The notes beneath the pieces are model-generated. The model made no database searches, was not told where the DNA came from, and saw only the letters and a list, made by a program, of their open reading frames with translations. A stretch of 64,000 nucleotides of DNA from positions 58,115 to 122,114 of the forward strand of contig CANQMO010000001.1 of NCBI GenBank assembly GCA_947624985.1, in the 5' to 3' direction. Source of the stretch: an uncultured Oscillospiraceae bacterium (lineage in GTDB: Bacteria; Bacillota; Clostridia; Oscillospirales; Oscillospiraceae). This document shows positions 41,071 through 48,437 of this stretch, piece after piece. The first letter of the stretch is position 1, and each line of letters starts with the position of its first letter. Made by a program: the position numbers and the translations under genes.

Positions 41071-41100
41071 ATTGTGATTATATCCACAATGTCCTATAAT
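41071..41100 (+). promoter_or_regulatory. promoter with palindromic operator between XRE gene and small gene
   Basis: Plus strand: -35 TTGTGA (41072-41077), 17 bases, -10 TATAAT (41095-41100). Inverted arms ATTGTG (41071-41076) and CACAAT (41085-41090) cover the -35 and half the spacer. Repression by the divergent XRE protein is the simplest reading. Confidence 0.65.
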
Positions 41101-41128
41101 AATATCACATGAAAAGGAGGTGCGCCGT

Positions 41129-41296
41129 ATGGCAGATATCGCAAAGATGTACGCTATATTATGCGCGGCGGCGTCGGAGGCGCTGGACGCGCTGCCGGAC
41201 ACGCCGGAAAACGCCCCGGGACGGGACATACTGCAAAAGGCGTTGTATGAGGCGGAGGATATGTATATCTCTCAGACAGACGATACGGACCAATAA
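41129..41296 (+). CDS. small acidic protein of 55 residues, unknown function
   Basis: An ATG eight bases after a perfect AAGGAGG opens MADIAKMYAILCAAASEALD and ends IS-QTDDTDQ at 41296, followed at once by a terminator. The protein is acidic and helical (two helices with Ala/Leu/Glu spacing, Cys12), with no membrane segment. It has its own consensus promoter with an operator and is divergent from a minimal XRE regulator, so it is very probably real although short. Function unknown; a toxin, anti-repressor or regulator partner are possible but not indicated by sequence. Confidence 0.72.
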   Translation: MADIAKMYAILCAAASEALDALPDTPENAPGRDILQKALYEAEDMYISQTDDTDQ

Positions 41297-41300
41297 AAAA

Positions 41301-41330
41301 GAAGCGGCCTTGCGGCCGCTTCATCTTTAT
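41301..41330 (+). terminator. terminator of the 55-residue gene
   Basis: Stem GAAGCGGCC/GGCCGCTTC with a TTGC loop, then ATCTTTATT. Confidence 0.8.
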
Positions 41331-41337
41331 TATCGGG

Positions 41338-41440
41338 GCCCCCACGGGAACGGCGTTCCCGTGGGGAGAGGAGAGGCCGCGGGCTACTCGAACCTTGCCG
41401 CTTGCGGCGAGGCGAGACCTAGCGTGCGTGCCTCGACGAG
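41338..41440. repeat. hairpin cluster overlapping the end of the FeoB-associated gene
   Basis: Arms CCCCACGGGAAC/GTTCCCGTGGGG (loop GGC), GCCGC/GCGGC and GTGCCTCG/CGAGGCAC. The last hairpin lies inside the final codons of the 41419-41571 gene. Confidence 0.55.
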
Positions 41441-41571
41441 GCACAATGGGCGCAGTCGCCGTTGCAGCCGTCTATGCTCCGCCCCGCCTTCACGTTCCGC
41501 GCCATGGCGCGGGCAGAGAAGAACAGGACCAGGGCGACGGGCACGCAGATGATGATATCCACAAGACGCAT
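41419..41571 (-). CDS. FeoB-associated Cys-rich membrane protein
   Basis: A 50-residue protein, MRLVDIIICVPVALVLFFSA onward: one membrane helix, a basic stretch, then a Cys-rich tail with CNGDCAHC. This is the pattern of the small FeoB-associated Cys-rich proteins encoded after feoB in Firmicutes. The ATG has AAGGAG nine bases upstream, and the gene starts 42 bases after the feoB stop on the same strand. It may help iron handling at the FeoB pore; function is not established. The last six residues (SSRHAR) are encoded in a hairpin of the neighbouring cluster. Confidence 0.85.
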   Translation of the reverse strand: MRLVDIIICVPVALVLFFSARAMARNVKAGRSIDGCNGDCAHCASSRHAR

Positions 41572-41613
41572 GAAACGCGCTCCTTTCCTATTTGAAAAAA
41601 TCTGCGGCGTTCA

Positions 41614-43773
41614 TCAGGCGTAAGCGCCCGCTTTCGCCAGCTTCCGGGCAGGGTCGGGCCGGAACAGGAAGTAGGCAAGGCACGCCGCCACAGCCAGGGC
41701 CGCCACGGTCCCCACGCCGAAGGTGAGCTCCCCCAGCAGCACGCCGCCGAGCTGATAGACCATCAGCGTGACGCCGTAGGCGAACGCGTTCTGGAACAGC
41801 AGCGTGAAAGCCACCCACTTGCCGGAATGCTGCTCCCGGGCCATGGTGGAGATGGCCGCCAGACACGGGGAGTCCAGCAGGTTGAACACCAGGAAGCTGA
41901 AGGCCGACAGGCCGGAGCCGTTGAAGAAAGCGGCAAAGGCCGTGTGCATTTCCGAGGCGTATTCCTCTATCTCGCCCAGGCCGGACAGCACGCCCATGGT
42001 GGACACGATACCCTCCTTGGCCACGAAGCCGGACAGAGAGGACGCCACGGCCCGCCAGGTGCCGAAGCCCAGAGGCTTGAAGACCCAGGCGACGGCGCCG
42101 CCGATGGAGGCCAACAGGCAGCTTTCCGTCTCCACCATGCCGAAATGGCCGTCCTCGAAGCCAAAGGTGGCCAAAAACCACATGACGGCGCAGCAGACGA
42201 ACAGGACCGTTCCCGCTTTTTTCAGGAACGCCCACACCCGCTCCCAGACGTGGAGCAGGACCGTGCCCGGGGTGGGCATGTGGTAGGCCGGCAGTTCCAT
42301 GACGAAGGGGGCCGGGTCCCCGGCGAAGGCCTTTGTCTTTTTCAGGATGATACAGGCGATGATGACGCAGCCAATGCCCATAAAATACATGCAGGGGGCC
42401 ATCCACCAGGCTCCGCCCATCAGGTAGCCGGCGATGGTGGCGATGACCGGCAGCTTGGCGCCGCAGGGTATCCAGGTGTTGGTCATCATGGTCATACGGC
42501 GGTCCTTCTCGTTCTCGATGGTGCGGGTGGCCATGATACCGGGCACGCCGCAGCCGGAGGAGATGAGGAACGGGATGAAGCTCTTGCCGCTCAGGCCGAA
42601 CCGGCGGAAGATACGGTCCATGATGAACGCCACCCGGGCCATATAGCCGCAGTCCTCCAGCAGGGACAGGAACAGGAACACCAGCGCCATCTGGGGGGCG
42701 AAGCCGATGGGCGCCGCGATACCGCCCAGAATGCCGTCCACTACCAGGGAGATCACCCACTCGGACGCGCCGATGTTGGTCAGAAGCGTCTCCGCGCCGC
42801 CCTGTATCCACTGGCCGAACAGCACGTCGTTCGTCCAGTCGGTGACGATGGTGCCCACGGTGGTCACGGAGATGTAGTACACCAGGAACATGACCGCCAC
42901 GAAGATGGGCAGGGCCAGCCACCGGTTGGTGACGATCCGGTCTATTTTGTCGGAGACGGAGAGCTTGCCCCGGTCCCGGCGGGTATAGCACCGGTCGATG
43001 ATGGAGGTGATGTAATCATACCGCTGGGCGGTGATGATGGACTCCGCGTCGTCGTCCATCTCCTTCTCGCAGTCCCGGATGTCCTGTTCGATGTGGGCGG
43101 CCACCTCCGAGTCCAGGTGCATTTGGGCCGTCACCTTCTCGTCCCGCTCGAACAGCTTGATGGCGTACCAGCGCTGCTGCTCCGGGGGAAGCTGATGGAC
43201 GGTGACCTCCTCGATGTGGGCCAGGGCGTGCTCCACGCAGCCAGCGAACCGGTGCTGGGGCACGGTCTTGCGGCCGCTTTTGGCCAGCGCCACCGCCGCC
43301 TCGGCCGCCATCCTGACCCCGTCGCCTTTCAGGGCCGATATGGCCAGCACCTGGCAGTCCAGTTCCCGGGCAAGCTGCGCGGTGTCGATCCGGTCGCCGG
43401 ACTTGCCCACCACGTCTATCATGTTCACCGCCACCAGCACGGGGATACCAAGCTCCACCAGCTGGGTGGTCAGGTACAGGTTCCGCTCCAGATTGGTGCC
43501 GTCCACGATGTTCAGTATCACGTCGGGCCGCTCCCGGATGAGGTAGTCTCTGGCCACTACCTCCTCCAGCGTGTAAGGAGACAGGGAGTAGATCCCTGGC
43601 AAGTCCGTGACGGTCACGTCCTTGTGGTCCCGGAGCTTGCCCTCCTTCTTCTCCACGGTCACGCCCGGCCAGTTGCCCACATACTGGTTCGCGCCGGTCA
43701 GGGCGTTGAATAGTGTCGTCTTGCCGCAGTTGGGGTTGCCGGCAAGGGCTATGGTGATGTTCTTTTCCGCCAT
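41614..43773 (-). CDS. feoB: ferrous iron transport protein B
   Basis: A 719-residue FeoB. The N-terminal G domain has G1 GNPNCGKTTLFNALTGANQYVGNWPG, switch region VEKKEGKLRDHKD, G3 VTDLPGIYSL, G4 VNMIDV and G5-type ISALKG, then a GDI helical domain to about residue 265. The membrane domain holds the two Gate motifs, with conserved Cys in SSGCGVPGIMATRTIENEKDRRMTM and AAISTMAREQHSGKW. It imports Fe2+ in anaerobic conditions. Located 175 bases after feoA, with a hairpin cluster between, and followed by the Cys-rich protein gene. Confidence 0.97.
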   Translation of the reverse strand: MAEKNITIALAGNPNCGKTTLFNALTGANQYVGNWPGVTVEKKEGKLRDHKDVTVTDLPGIYSLSPYTLEEVVARDYLIRERPDVILNIVDGTNLERNLYLTTQLVELGIPVLVAVNMIDVVGKSGDRIDTAQLARELDCQVLAISALKGDGVRMAAEAAVALAKSGRKTVPQHRFAGCVEHALAHIEEVTVHQLPPEQQRWYAIKLFERDEKVTAQMHLDSEVAAHIEQDIRDCEKEMDDDAESIITAQRYDYITSIIDRCYTRRDRGKLSVSDKIDRIVTNRWLALPIFVAVMFLVYYISVTTVGTIVTDWTNDVLFGQWIQGGAETLLTNIGASEWVISLVVDGILGGIAAPIGFAPQMALVFLFLSLLEDCGYMARVAFIMDRIFRRFGLSGKSFIPFLISSGCGVPGIMATRTIENEKDRRMTMMTNTWIPCGAKLPVIATIAGYLMGGAWWMAPCMYFMGIGCVIIACIILKKTKAFAGDPAPFVMELPAYHMPTPGTVLLHVWERVWAFLKKAGTVLFVCCAVMWFLATFGFEDGHFGMVETESCLLASIGGAVAWVFKPLGFGTWRAVASSLSGFVAKEGIVSTMGVLSGLGEIEEYASEMHTAFAAFFNGSGLSAFSFLVFNLLDSPCLAAISTMAREQHSGKWVAFTLLFQNAFAYGVTLMVYQLGGVLLGELTFGVGTVAALAVAACLAYFLFRPDPARKLAKAGAYA

Positions 43774-43803
43774 TTTATGTACCTTTCATTTGACCTCGTA
43801 GAG

Positions 43804-43954
43804 TTCGCGCCCGGAGGCGCGAATAAATTTGGATATATGATTTCCGGGGACATGCGCCTCGGAAATCATTCTTTGCGGCTCACGCAGTGTGCGAGCGCAG
43901 CGAGTGCGCGTATGTGAGCCGAAACCTTCTCGTTTGAATGCGCTGCATTCAAAC
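43804..43954. repeat. hairpin cluster between feoA and feoB
   Basis: Four hairpins in 150 bases: TTCGCGCC/GGCGCGAA, ATGATTTCCG/CGGAAATCAT, CGGCTCAC/GTGAGCCG with an inner GC-rich stem, and CGTTTGAATGC/GCATTCAAACG. The last contains the stop codon of feoA. On the mRNA it would separate the small feoA genes from feoB and could protect, stall or process the transcript. Confidence 0.65.
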
Positions 43955-44167
43955 GACAACGATCATGTCCGCGTCCGCCTTGCGCAAACTCAGTTCATAG
44001 CCGCGGATGGTGATCTCCACCGGGTCGCCCAGAGGCGCCACCTTGCGCACATAGATCTCCTCGCCCTTGGTGATACCCATGTCCATGATACGGCGCTTCA
44101 CCGCGCCGGCGCCCTCCAGCTTCACGACCTTCACCGTCTGGCCCACCCGGGCCTGCTTCAATGTCAT
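43949..44167 (-). CDS. feoA: FeoA family protein, second copy
   Basis: A 72-residue SH3-like FeoA protein: MTLKQARVGQTVKVVKLEGA, KRRIMDMGITKGEEIYVRKVAPLGDPVEITI and RGYELSLRKADADMIVVV are the complete family pattern. FeoA binds or tunes FeoB. The gene begins 38 bases after the first feoA-like gene, with GGAGGAGGA upstream. Its TGA lies inside the first arm of a hairpin cluster. Confidence 0.93.
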   Translation of the reverse strand: MTLKQARVGQTVKVVKLEGAGAVKRRIMDMGITKGEEIYVRKVAPLGDPVEITIRGYELSLRKADADMIVVV

Positions 44168-44205
44168 CTGTCCTCCTCCTTCCTTTTTTGCTTTCCAAAC
44201 TGCCG

Positions 44206-44415
44206 TCAGACGAATATCTTCTTCGCCATCTCCTGACTGATGGCTACCCGGCTGTCCCGGACGCTGACGATCAGATTGCCGCCGATGTCGTTCACCACCG
44301 TCACCGGGCTGCCCACCACGAAGCCCAGCCCCTCCAGGAACTGCCTGGTCTCCGGCTTGCCGCCGATGTGGGTGATGAGACTGCTGTCCCCCTTGTGCAG
44401 CATTGTGAGAAGCAT
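44206..44415 (-). CDS. FeoA family protein, first copy
   Basis: A 69-residue protein, MLLTMLHKGDSSLITHIGGK onward, with FLEGLGFVVGSPVTVVNDIGGNLIVSVRDSRVAISQEMAKKI. This is the FeoA SH3 fold with Gly and Val positions conserved but divergent from the second copy. GGAGG lies seven bases before the ATG; a longer in-frame extension runs through the operators and is rejected. First gene of feoA-feoA-feoB-Cys-rich, a common clostridial layout. Confidence 0.9.
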   Translation of the reverse strand: MLLTMLHKGDSSLITHIGGKPETRQFLEGLGFVVGSPVTVVNDIGGNLIVSVRDSRVAISQEMAKKIFV

Positions 44416-44446
44416 ACCGTGTCCTCCGCAGACCGGCCCGCACATA

Positions 44447-44535
44447 TTAGTTTTCACTAACTCACAGGCCGGATAATAGGTGTTAGCCATCGCTAACACC
44501 TATGCCATTTTAGTCATGACTAACTTAAATGTCAA
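44447..44535 (-). promoter_or_regulatory. feo promoter with three TTAG-N6-CTAA operators
   Basis: Minus strand: -35 TTGACA (44530-44535), 17 bases, -10 TAAAAT (44507-44512). Three inverted repeats of exactly TTAG-N6-CTAA lie at 44510-44523 (spacer and -10), 44483-44496 (transcript start region, extended to 12-bp arms ATAGGTGTTAGC) and 44447-44460. The half-site resembles DtxR/IdeR/MntR-family boxes. This indicates strong metal-dependent repression of iron uptake. Confidence 0.8.
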
Positions 44536-44656
44536 CCCCCTGTCTGTCGTTTTTATGATTTTTCGTCATCTTTCACGAATCTGAAAAACCATTTTGCGCA
44601 AAAATGTACGCTCATCCAAATCTTTTGCCCCGTCGGAACGCCTTTTCATCCAGCTT

Positions 44657-44685
44657 TTGACAACCGGCGGCTGTTATGTTAATAT
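44657..44685 (+). promoter_or_regulatory. promoter of FakA-C-like gene
   Basis: TTGACA (44657-44662), 17 bases, TAATAT (44680-44685). The remainder of the 44525-44656 stretch is AT-rich and shows no gene. Confidence 0.65.
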
Positions 44686-44753
44686 AAGTACGTCCATCCG
44701 TCCGCCGGGCGGATACATATGCTTTGAAACTATAGCTTTAGGAGACTTGATAC

Positions 44754-45005
44754 ATGCTGGAATTCCGCTTTGACACACAGCTTCTCATTGAGGGGCACGA
44801 TCTGGACGAGGACGCCATCCACGATTACATCACGGAGAACATTCCCGGCGACTGCCTGCTGGCGGTGGGCGACGAGGACCTGATCAAGATCCATTTCCAC
44901 ACCAACGTCCCCTGGAAGGTGCTGGAGTACGCCTCCTCCCTGGGCGACATCTTCGACGTGGTGGTGGAGAACATGGAGCGCCAGGAAAACGGCCTTCATG
45001 GCTGA
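44754..45005 (+). CDS. stand-alone FakA C-terminal-like domain protein
   Basis: An 83-residue acidic protein. It matches the C-terminal fatty-acid-kinase/DAK2-associated domain: LEFRFDTQLLIEGHDLDEDAIHDYI, DCLLAVGDEDLIKIHFHTNVPWKVLEYASSLGDI, FDVVVENMERQ. In FakA this domain follows the kinase (DhaL) and middle domains and takes part in FakB binding. Here it is alone, with a promoter and terminator of its own, so it is not a random truncation. It may bind a FakB/DegV-type fatty-acid carrier or serve as a regulatory piece; inference. GGAGA precedes the ATG. Confidence 0.82.
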   Translation: MLEFRFDTQLLIEGHDLDEDAIHDYITENIPGDCLLAVGDEDLIKIHFHTNVPWKVLEYASSLGDIFDVVVENMERQENGLHG

Positions 45006-45020
45006 CGGCTCTCCAAACAG

Positions 45021-45063
45021 GGCAGGACCCCCGGAGCGAGCGCCTTGCTCGCCCCGGGGGCCC
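45021..45063 (+). terminator. terminator
   Basis: Bulged GC stem GGACCCCCGG..GCGAGC/GCTCGC..CCGGGGGCCC followed by TTATA. Confidence 0.65.
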
Positions 45064-45205
45064 TTATACTAAGCGCCTTCCCGCGCCCGCCGGCCCCGGC
45101 GCGGGCCCATGGGTCCCGGACAGCAATAGACAAAAACCACTCGACTTTCGCCTTTCGATAGGCTATCATTATAGCATTATAGTAAGAGCACCGGAGGTGA
45201 GGCTA

Positions 45206-45877
45206 TTGAAACGCACAAAGCTCTCAGACCGGGATCTGCCGGACTACACGAAGGGCGAGGAACGCTTCAACATGATCTCGCACATCGTCGGCGGGGCCGT
45301 GGGCGTGGCCGCGCTGGTCCTGTGCGTGGTGCGGGCCGCGCTGCACGCGAACGGCTGGGGCGTGGTGGGCGGAGCGGTCTTCGGGCTTTCCATGATCCTG
45401 CTGTACACCATGTCCAGCGTCTATCACGGCCTGCGCGTGGGCATGGGCAAGCGGGTGTTGCAGGTGATCGACCACTGCACCATCTACCTTCTCATCGCGG
45501 GCACATATACGCCCATCCTTCTGAGCGCCATGCGGCCCATCGACCCGCTTGCGAGCTGGACGCTGTTCGCCCTGGTCTGGTCGCTGACCATCCTCGCCAC
45601 CGTGCTGACCGCCATCGACCTGAAGCGCTACCGGGTCTTTTCCATGATCTGCTACATCGGCATAGGCTGGGCCATCATCTTCAAGGCCCCGCTGCTCATC
45701 CAGGCGGTAGGCCCGGCCGGCTTCTGGCTGATACTGGCGGGAGGCGTGTCTTACACGGTGGGCGCGGTCCTTTACAGCATGGGCAGGAAGCACCGCTACA
45801 TGCACAGCGTCTTTCACCTGTTCGTCGTAGCGGGCAGCGTGCTGCACCTGCTGGCGATCCTGCTCTATGTGCTGTGA
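45206..45877 (+). CDS. hemolysin III family (PAQR-like) membrane protein
   Basis: A 223-residue seven-helix protein of the hemolysin III/YqfA family. The start is TTG 45206, eight bases after GGAGG; a GTG three codons earlier overlaps that site. The metal-binding residues of the PAQR fold are in LLYTMSSVYHGLRVG (SxxxH), VIDHCTIYLLIAGTYTPILL and HRYMHSVFHLFVVAGSVLH (HxxxH). These proteins are thought to be zinc-dependent lipid hydrolases or membrane-homeostasis sensors. The name hemolysin does not imply toxicity here. Confidence 0.9.
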   Translation: MKRTKLSDRDLPDYTKGEERFNMISHIVGGAVGVAALVLCVVRAALHANGWGVVGGAVFGLSMILLYTMSSVYHGLRVGMGKRVLQVIDHCTIYLLIAGTYTPILLSAMRPIDPLASWTLFALVWSLTILATVLTAIDLKRYRVFSMICYIGIGWAIIFKAPLLIQAVGPAGFWLILAGGVSYTVGAVLYSMGRKHRYMHSVFHLFVVAGSVLHLLAILLYVL

Positions 45878-45900
45878 CGGGCGGAAGATAAAGTATACGA

Positions 45901-46932
45901 TCAGCTTCTTCCCATCCGCTCCCGAAGGGCGGCGATACGGCGGCGGTGCTGGTCCACGCTGTCCCCGGCGGTGGTGTTCCAGTCAGAGGCCAGCAGGTTG
46001 ATCTCCTCCTCCGCGGCGGCGATGGCGCCCGCCAGGTCGCCCTGTATCTCACATATCTGGGATATGGAGGTGAGGCCGTCCGTATACCGGGGCGGGGCCT
46101 GCCGCTCCATAGACGCGCGGTAATACCTCTTGGCCGTCTCGTATTCCCCCGCCCGGGCCATCACGTCTCCCATGTCGAAGGCCGCGGCCCAGTCGTCGGG
46201 CCAGCGCTCCTCCACCTGCCGGAAAAGGGCGGCGGCCTGCTCCTTCTTCCCGGCCTTGACGGCGGCACGGCACCGGTAGAGCACGGGACGGTAGCTGTCG
46301 TCGAGCCGCTCCAGCGCGGCCAGATACGTCTCCGCCTCGGAAAGCCGCCCGTCGTCTATGAGCTGGTCTAAAAGCCACCAGTATATCCGCCGGTCATCTG
46401 GGTGGCGGGCGGCCAGGTCCTTGTAAAACCCGATGAGGGCGCAGTGGTTCTGCACGCACCAATCCGCCGCGCCGCCCATGGCGAGGGTCAGTTCCCCGTG
46501 GGCCTGCTTGATGGTGTGGTCCCTGCGCAGCGCCTCCTTCGCGTACTCCGCCGCCAGCTCCCGGTGGCTGTGGGCGATGTGGTTCTCCATGTCGGCCAGG
46601 AGGGCCAGGGGCGCACCGTTCGACTGTTCCCGCTGGGCCTTGTCCAGCAGGAAGGCCCGGGCGGCGTCCGCGTCAGAGGCGCTGAGCGTACGGGTGTCCC
46701 ACAGCATGTTCTGAATGCGCTCCATGCGGGTGTCATCCGACAGGGAGAACAGCTCGTCAATGCTCACCCCCAGATAGACGGACAACTCCGGCAGCATGGC
46801 GATGTCCGGGGCCGCTGCGCCTCGCTCCCACTTGCTGACGGCCTGGGGGCTCACGCCCAGGCGCTGCGCCATGGCCTCCTGCGTGACGCCCCGGCGTATG
46901 CGCAGGGCTTTGATCTGCTTGCTGATATCCAT
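45901..46932 (-). CDS. XRE regulator with TPR-like C-terminal region
   Basis: A 343-residue protein starting MDISKQIKALRIRRGVTQ after AAAGGAG. Residues 5-60 are a Cro/CI HTH (EAMAQRLGVSPQAVSKWERG and DIAMLPELSVYLGVSIDELF). The remaining 270 residues are TPR-like helix pairs (SEAETYLAALERLDDSYRPVLYRCR, KAGKKEQAAALFRQVEERWPDDW, AGEYETAKRYYRASMERQ). Such proteins usually respond to peptides or are general transcription regulators in Firmicutes. A peptide gene was not found next to it. It ends 24 bases from the convergent hemolysin III gene. Confidence 0.88.
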   Translation of the reverse strand: MDISKQIKALRIRRGVTQEAMAQRLGVSPQAVSKWERGAAAPDIAMLPELSVYLGVSIDELFSLSDDTRMERIQNMLWDTRTLSASDADAARAFLLDKAQREQSNGAPLALLADMENHIAHSHRELAAEYAKEALRRDHTIKQAHGELTLAMGGAADWCVQNHCALIGFYKDLAARHPDDRRIYWWLLDQLIDDGRLSEAETYLAALERLDDSYRPVLYRCRAAVKAGKKEQAAALFRQVEERWPDDWAAAFDMGDVMARAGEYETAKRYYRASMERQAPPRYTDGLTSISQICEIQGDLAGAIAAAEEEINLLASDWNTTAGDSVDQHRRRIAALRERMGRS

Positions 46933-47000
46933 TCCCTTTGACTCCTTTTTGTTTTTCAGGCCTGTGCCCTTATGATACGCCTTTCCCCGGAAAAAACAAT

Positions 47001-47120
47001 GACCGCTCCTTCGGGGCCGGTCAACGGGCGGTTGATTTTCGCCCGCCTGCGGGCGGGCCAGTTCGCGGAGAAAACGTGCCACCGGCACGTTTTCTAACGC
47101 CGCTCCCTTCGGGACCACTC
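47001..47120. repeat. hairpin cluster upstream of XRE-TPR gene
   Basis: Arms GCCCGC/GCGGGC (47041-47054), AGAAAACGTGCC/GGCACGTTTTCT (47069-47095, perfect 12 bp) and CCC/GGG small stems. With R2 copy A and a terminator it fills the 411-base gap 46933-47343, which holds no gene. Confidence 0.55.
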
Positions 47121-47130
47121 CTAAAGACCC

Positions 47131-47190
47131 ATACCAAAGCAAAGGCTGCGCTATTTGATACAATGCAACGCTTTTGCGCGTTGCGGCGTT
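47131..47190 (+). repeat. R2 repeat, copy A
   Basis: Shares CATACC, GCAAAG.CTGCGCTA and TTGATACAATGCAACGC with copies B (52322) and C (56290). GCAACGC/GCGTTGC forms a hairpin. A short deletion relative to B and C follows CATACC. Confidence 0.65.
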
Positions 47191-47224
47191 GATAATTTGC
47201 TGGAGCTGCCGCTGTCACAGAGCG

Positions 47225-47263
47225 CCCATATCACCGCACAAGCCGGTGATATGGGTGTTTTTT
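47225..47263 (+). terminator. strong terminator without an obvious upstream gene
   Basis: Perfect 12-bp stem CCCATATCACCG with an ACAAGC-type loop, then TGTTTTTT. There is no plus-strand gene for 1.3 kb upstream, so it may end an unannotated RNA starting in or near R2. Confidence 0.75.
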
Positions 47264-47267
47264 CTCC

Positions 47268-47296
47268 TTGCGTGCGTCTCAGCGGTCTGTTACAAT
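47268..47296 (+). promoter_or_regulatory. promoter of epimerase-like gene
   Basis: TTGCGT (47268-47273), 17 bases, TACAAT (47291-47296), 47 bases before the ATG. Confidence 0.55.
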
Positions 47297-47343
47297 GAGA
47301 TCGTGATACATGAAGTAACGGGCCCATAGAAGGAGCGCGAGAG

Positions 47344-48318
47344 ATGAAGAAGCTCTATCTTGTGACCGGCGCTACCGGCCATTTGGGGACATGCCTCACG
47401 GCGGAACTGCTCCGCCGGAAGGAGCATGTCCGGGTCCTGGTGCGGCCTGGCAGGAGATCTCTTGTGCCCCAGGGCGCGGAGGCCGTCGAGGGCGACGTGG
47501 CGCGGGAAGATACCCTCGCCCCCTTCTTTGACCGGGCAGGCTATGACTGCGTGACCCTGCTCCACTGCGCCGCCATGATCACCATCGCCTCCAAGGAGGA
47601 CCGGCGGGTCTGGGACGTAAACGTGAACGGGACGGAGAACATGATGCGCCTGGCCCGGCAGACCGGGGTGGAGCGAGTGATCTATGTCAGCTCCGTCCAT
47701 GCCATACCGGAAAAGCCTCTGGGCGAGACCATCTGCGAGGTAGACGATTTCTCTCCCCACCTGGTCCACGGCCAATATGCCCGTTCCAAGGCCGCGGCGG
47801 CCCAGCGGGCCCTGGCCCACGCCAGGGAGGGGCTGAACGTGAGCATCGTGCATCCCTCCGGCATCATCGGCCCCGGCGACCACGGCCGGCGCAACCACAT
47901 GGTCCGCACCATCCGGGCCATGGCCAGCGGCAGGATACCCGTCAGTATGGAGGGCGGCTATGACTTCGTGGACGTGCGGGACGTGGTGGACGGCATCCTC
48001 TCCTGCGAGGAATACGGCCAGGCCGGAGAGTGCTACATCCTCAGCGGCCACTATGTAAAGGTAAAAGAGCTGCTCAGCACCGTCTGCCGCATCAAGGGAA
48101 GGCGTGAGAACAAGATCGAGCTTCCCCACGGTCTGGTGCGGCGCATCGCCCCCATCGCGGAGCGCCTGTCCCTGCTGGCCGGGGACCGCTCGCCGCTGCT
48201 CACCCCCTACTCCGTCTATACCTTGCACACCAACGGCCGCTTCTCCCATGAGAAGGCGTCAAGAACGCTCGGCTACAGGCCAAGAGGCATCATCGAGTCG
48301 ATCCGTGACTCGTTATAG
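47344..48318 (+). CDS. NAD-dependent epimerase/dehydratase (extended SDR), DFR-like
   Basis: A 324-residue extended short-chain dehydrogenase. The NAD(P) loop is LVTGATGHLGTCLTAELL; the catalytic set is VSSVHAIPE for Ser and GQYARSKAAAAQRAL for Tyr-xxx-Lys, and IVHPSGIIGPGD is the typical downstream block. Closest by pattern are dihydroflavonol-4-reductase-like and 3-beta-HSD-like reductases of gut anaerobes. AAGGAG eight bases before the ATG. Substrate not predictable. Confidence 0.9.
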   Translation: MKKLYLVTGATGHLGTCLTAELLRRKEHVRVLVRPGRRSLVPQGAEAVEGDVAREDTLAPFFDRAGYDCVTLLHCAAMITIASKEDRRVWDVNVNGTENMMRLARQTGVERVIYVSSVHAIPEKPLGETICEVDDFSPHLVHGQYARSKAAAAQRALAHAREGLNVSIVHPSGIIGPGDHGRRNHMVRTIRAMASGRIPVSMEGGYDFVDVRDVVDGILSCEEYGQAGECYILSGHYVKVKELLSTVCRIKGRRENKIELPHGLVRRIAPIAERLSLLAGDRSPLLTPYSVYTLHTNGRFSHEKASRTLGYRPRGIIESIRDSL

Positions 48319-48346
48319 CGGGCGCCCCTATAAGCGCCAAAATGCA

Positions 48347-48377
48347 GAAAACCCCATGTTTTCGGGGTTTTCATGGC
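48347..48377 (+). terminator. terminator of epimerase gene
   Basis: Stem GAAAACCCC/GGGGTTTTC with an 8-base loop. Confidence 0.65.
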
Positions 48378-48435
48378 AAAAAAGAGGGTAACCGGTTTGT
48401 CAGATCGAAAGAATCTGTTCAGATCGGTTACCCTC
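48378..48435 (-). terminator. terminator of LysR gene
   Basis: Minus strand: arms GAGGGTAACCG/CGGTTACCCTC enclosing a 30-base loop with its own short stem, then TTTTTT. Confidence 0.7.
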
Positions 48436-48437
48436 AT

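Noticed and set aside
44416..44499. N-terminal extension of the first FeoA-like protein (28 extra residues with three Cys)
   Set aside because: The extension is encoded by the promoter leader and operators; a good ribosome binding site supports the shorter start.
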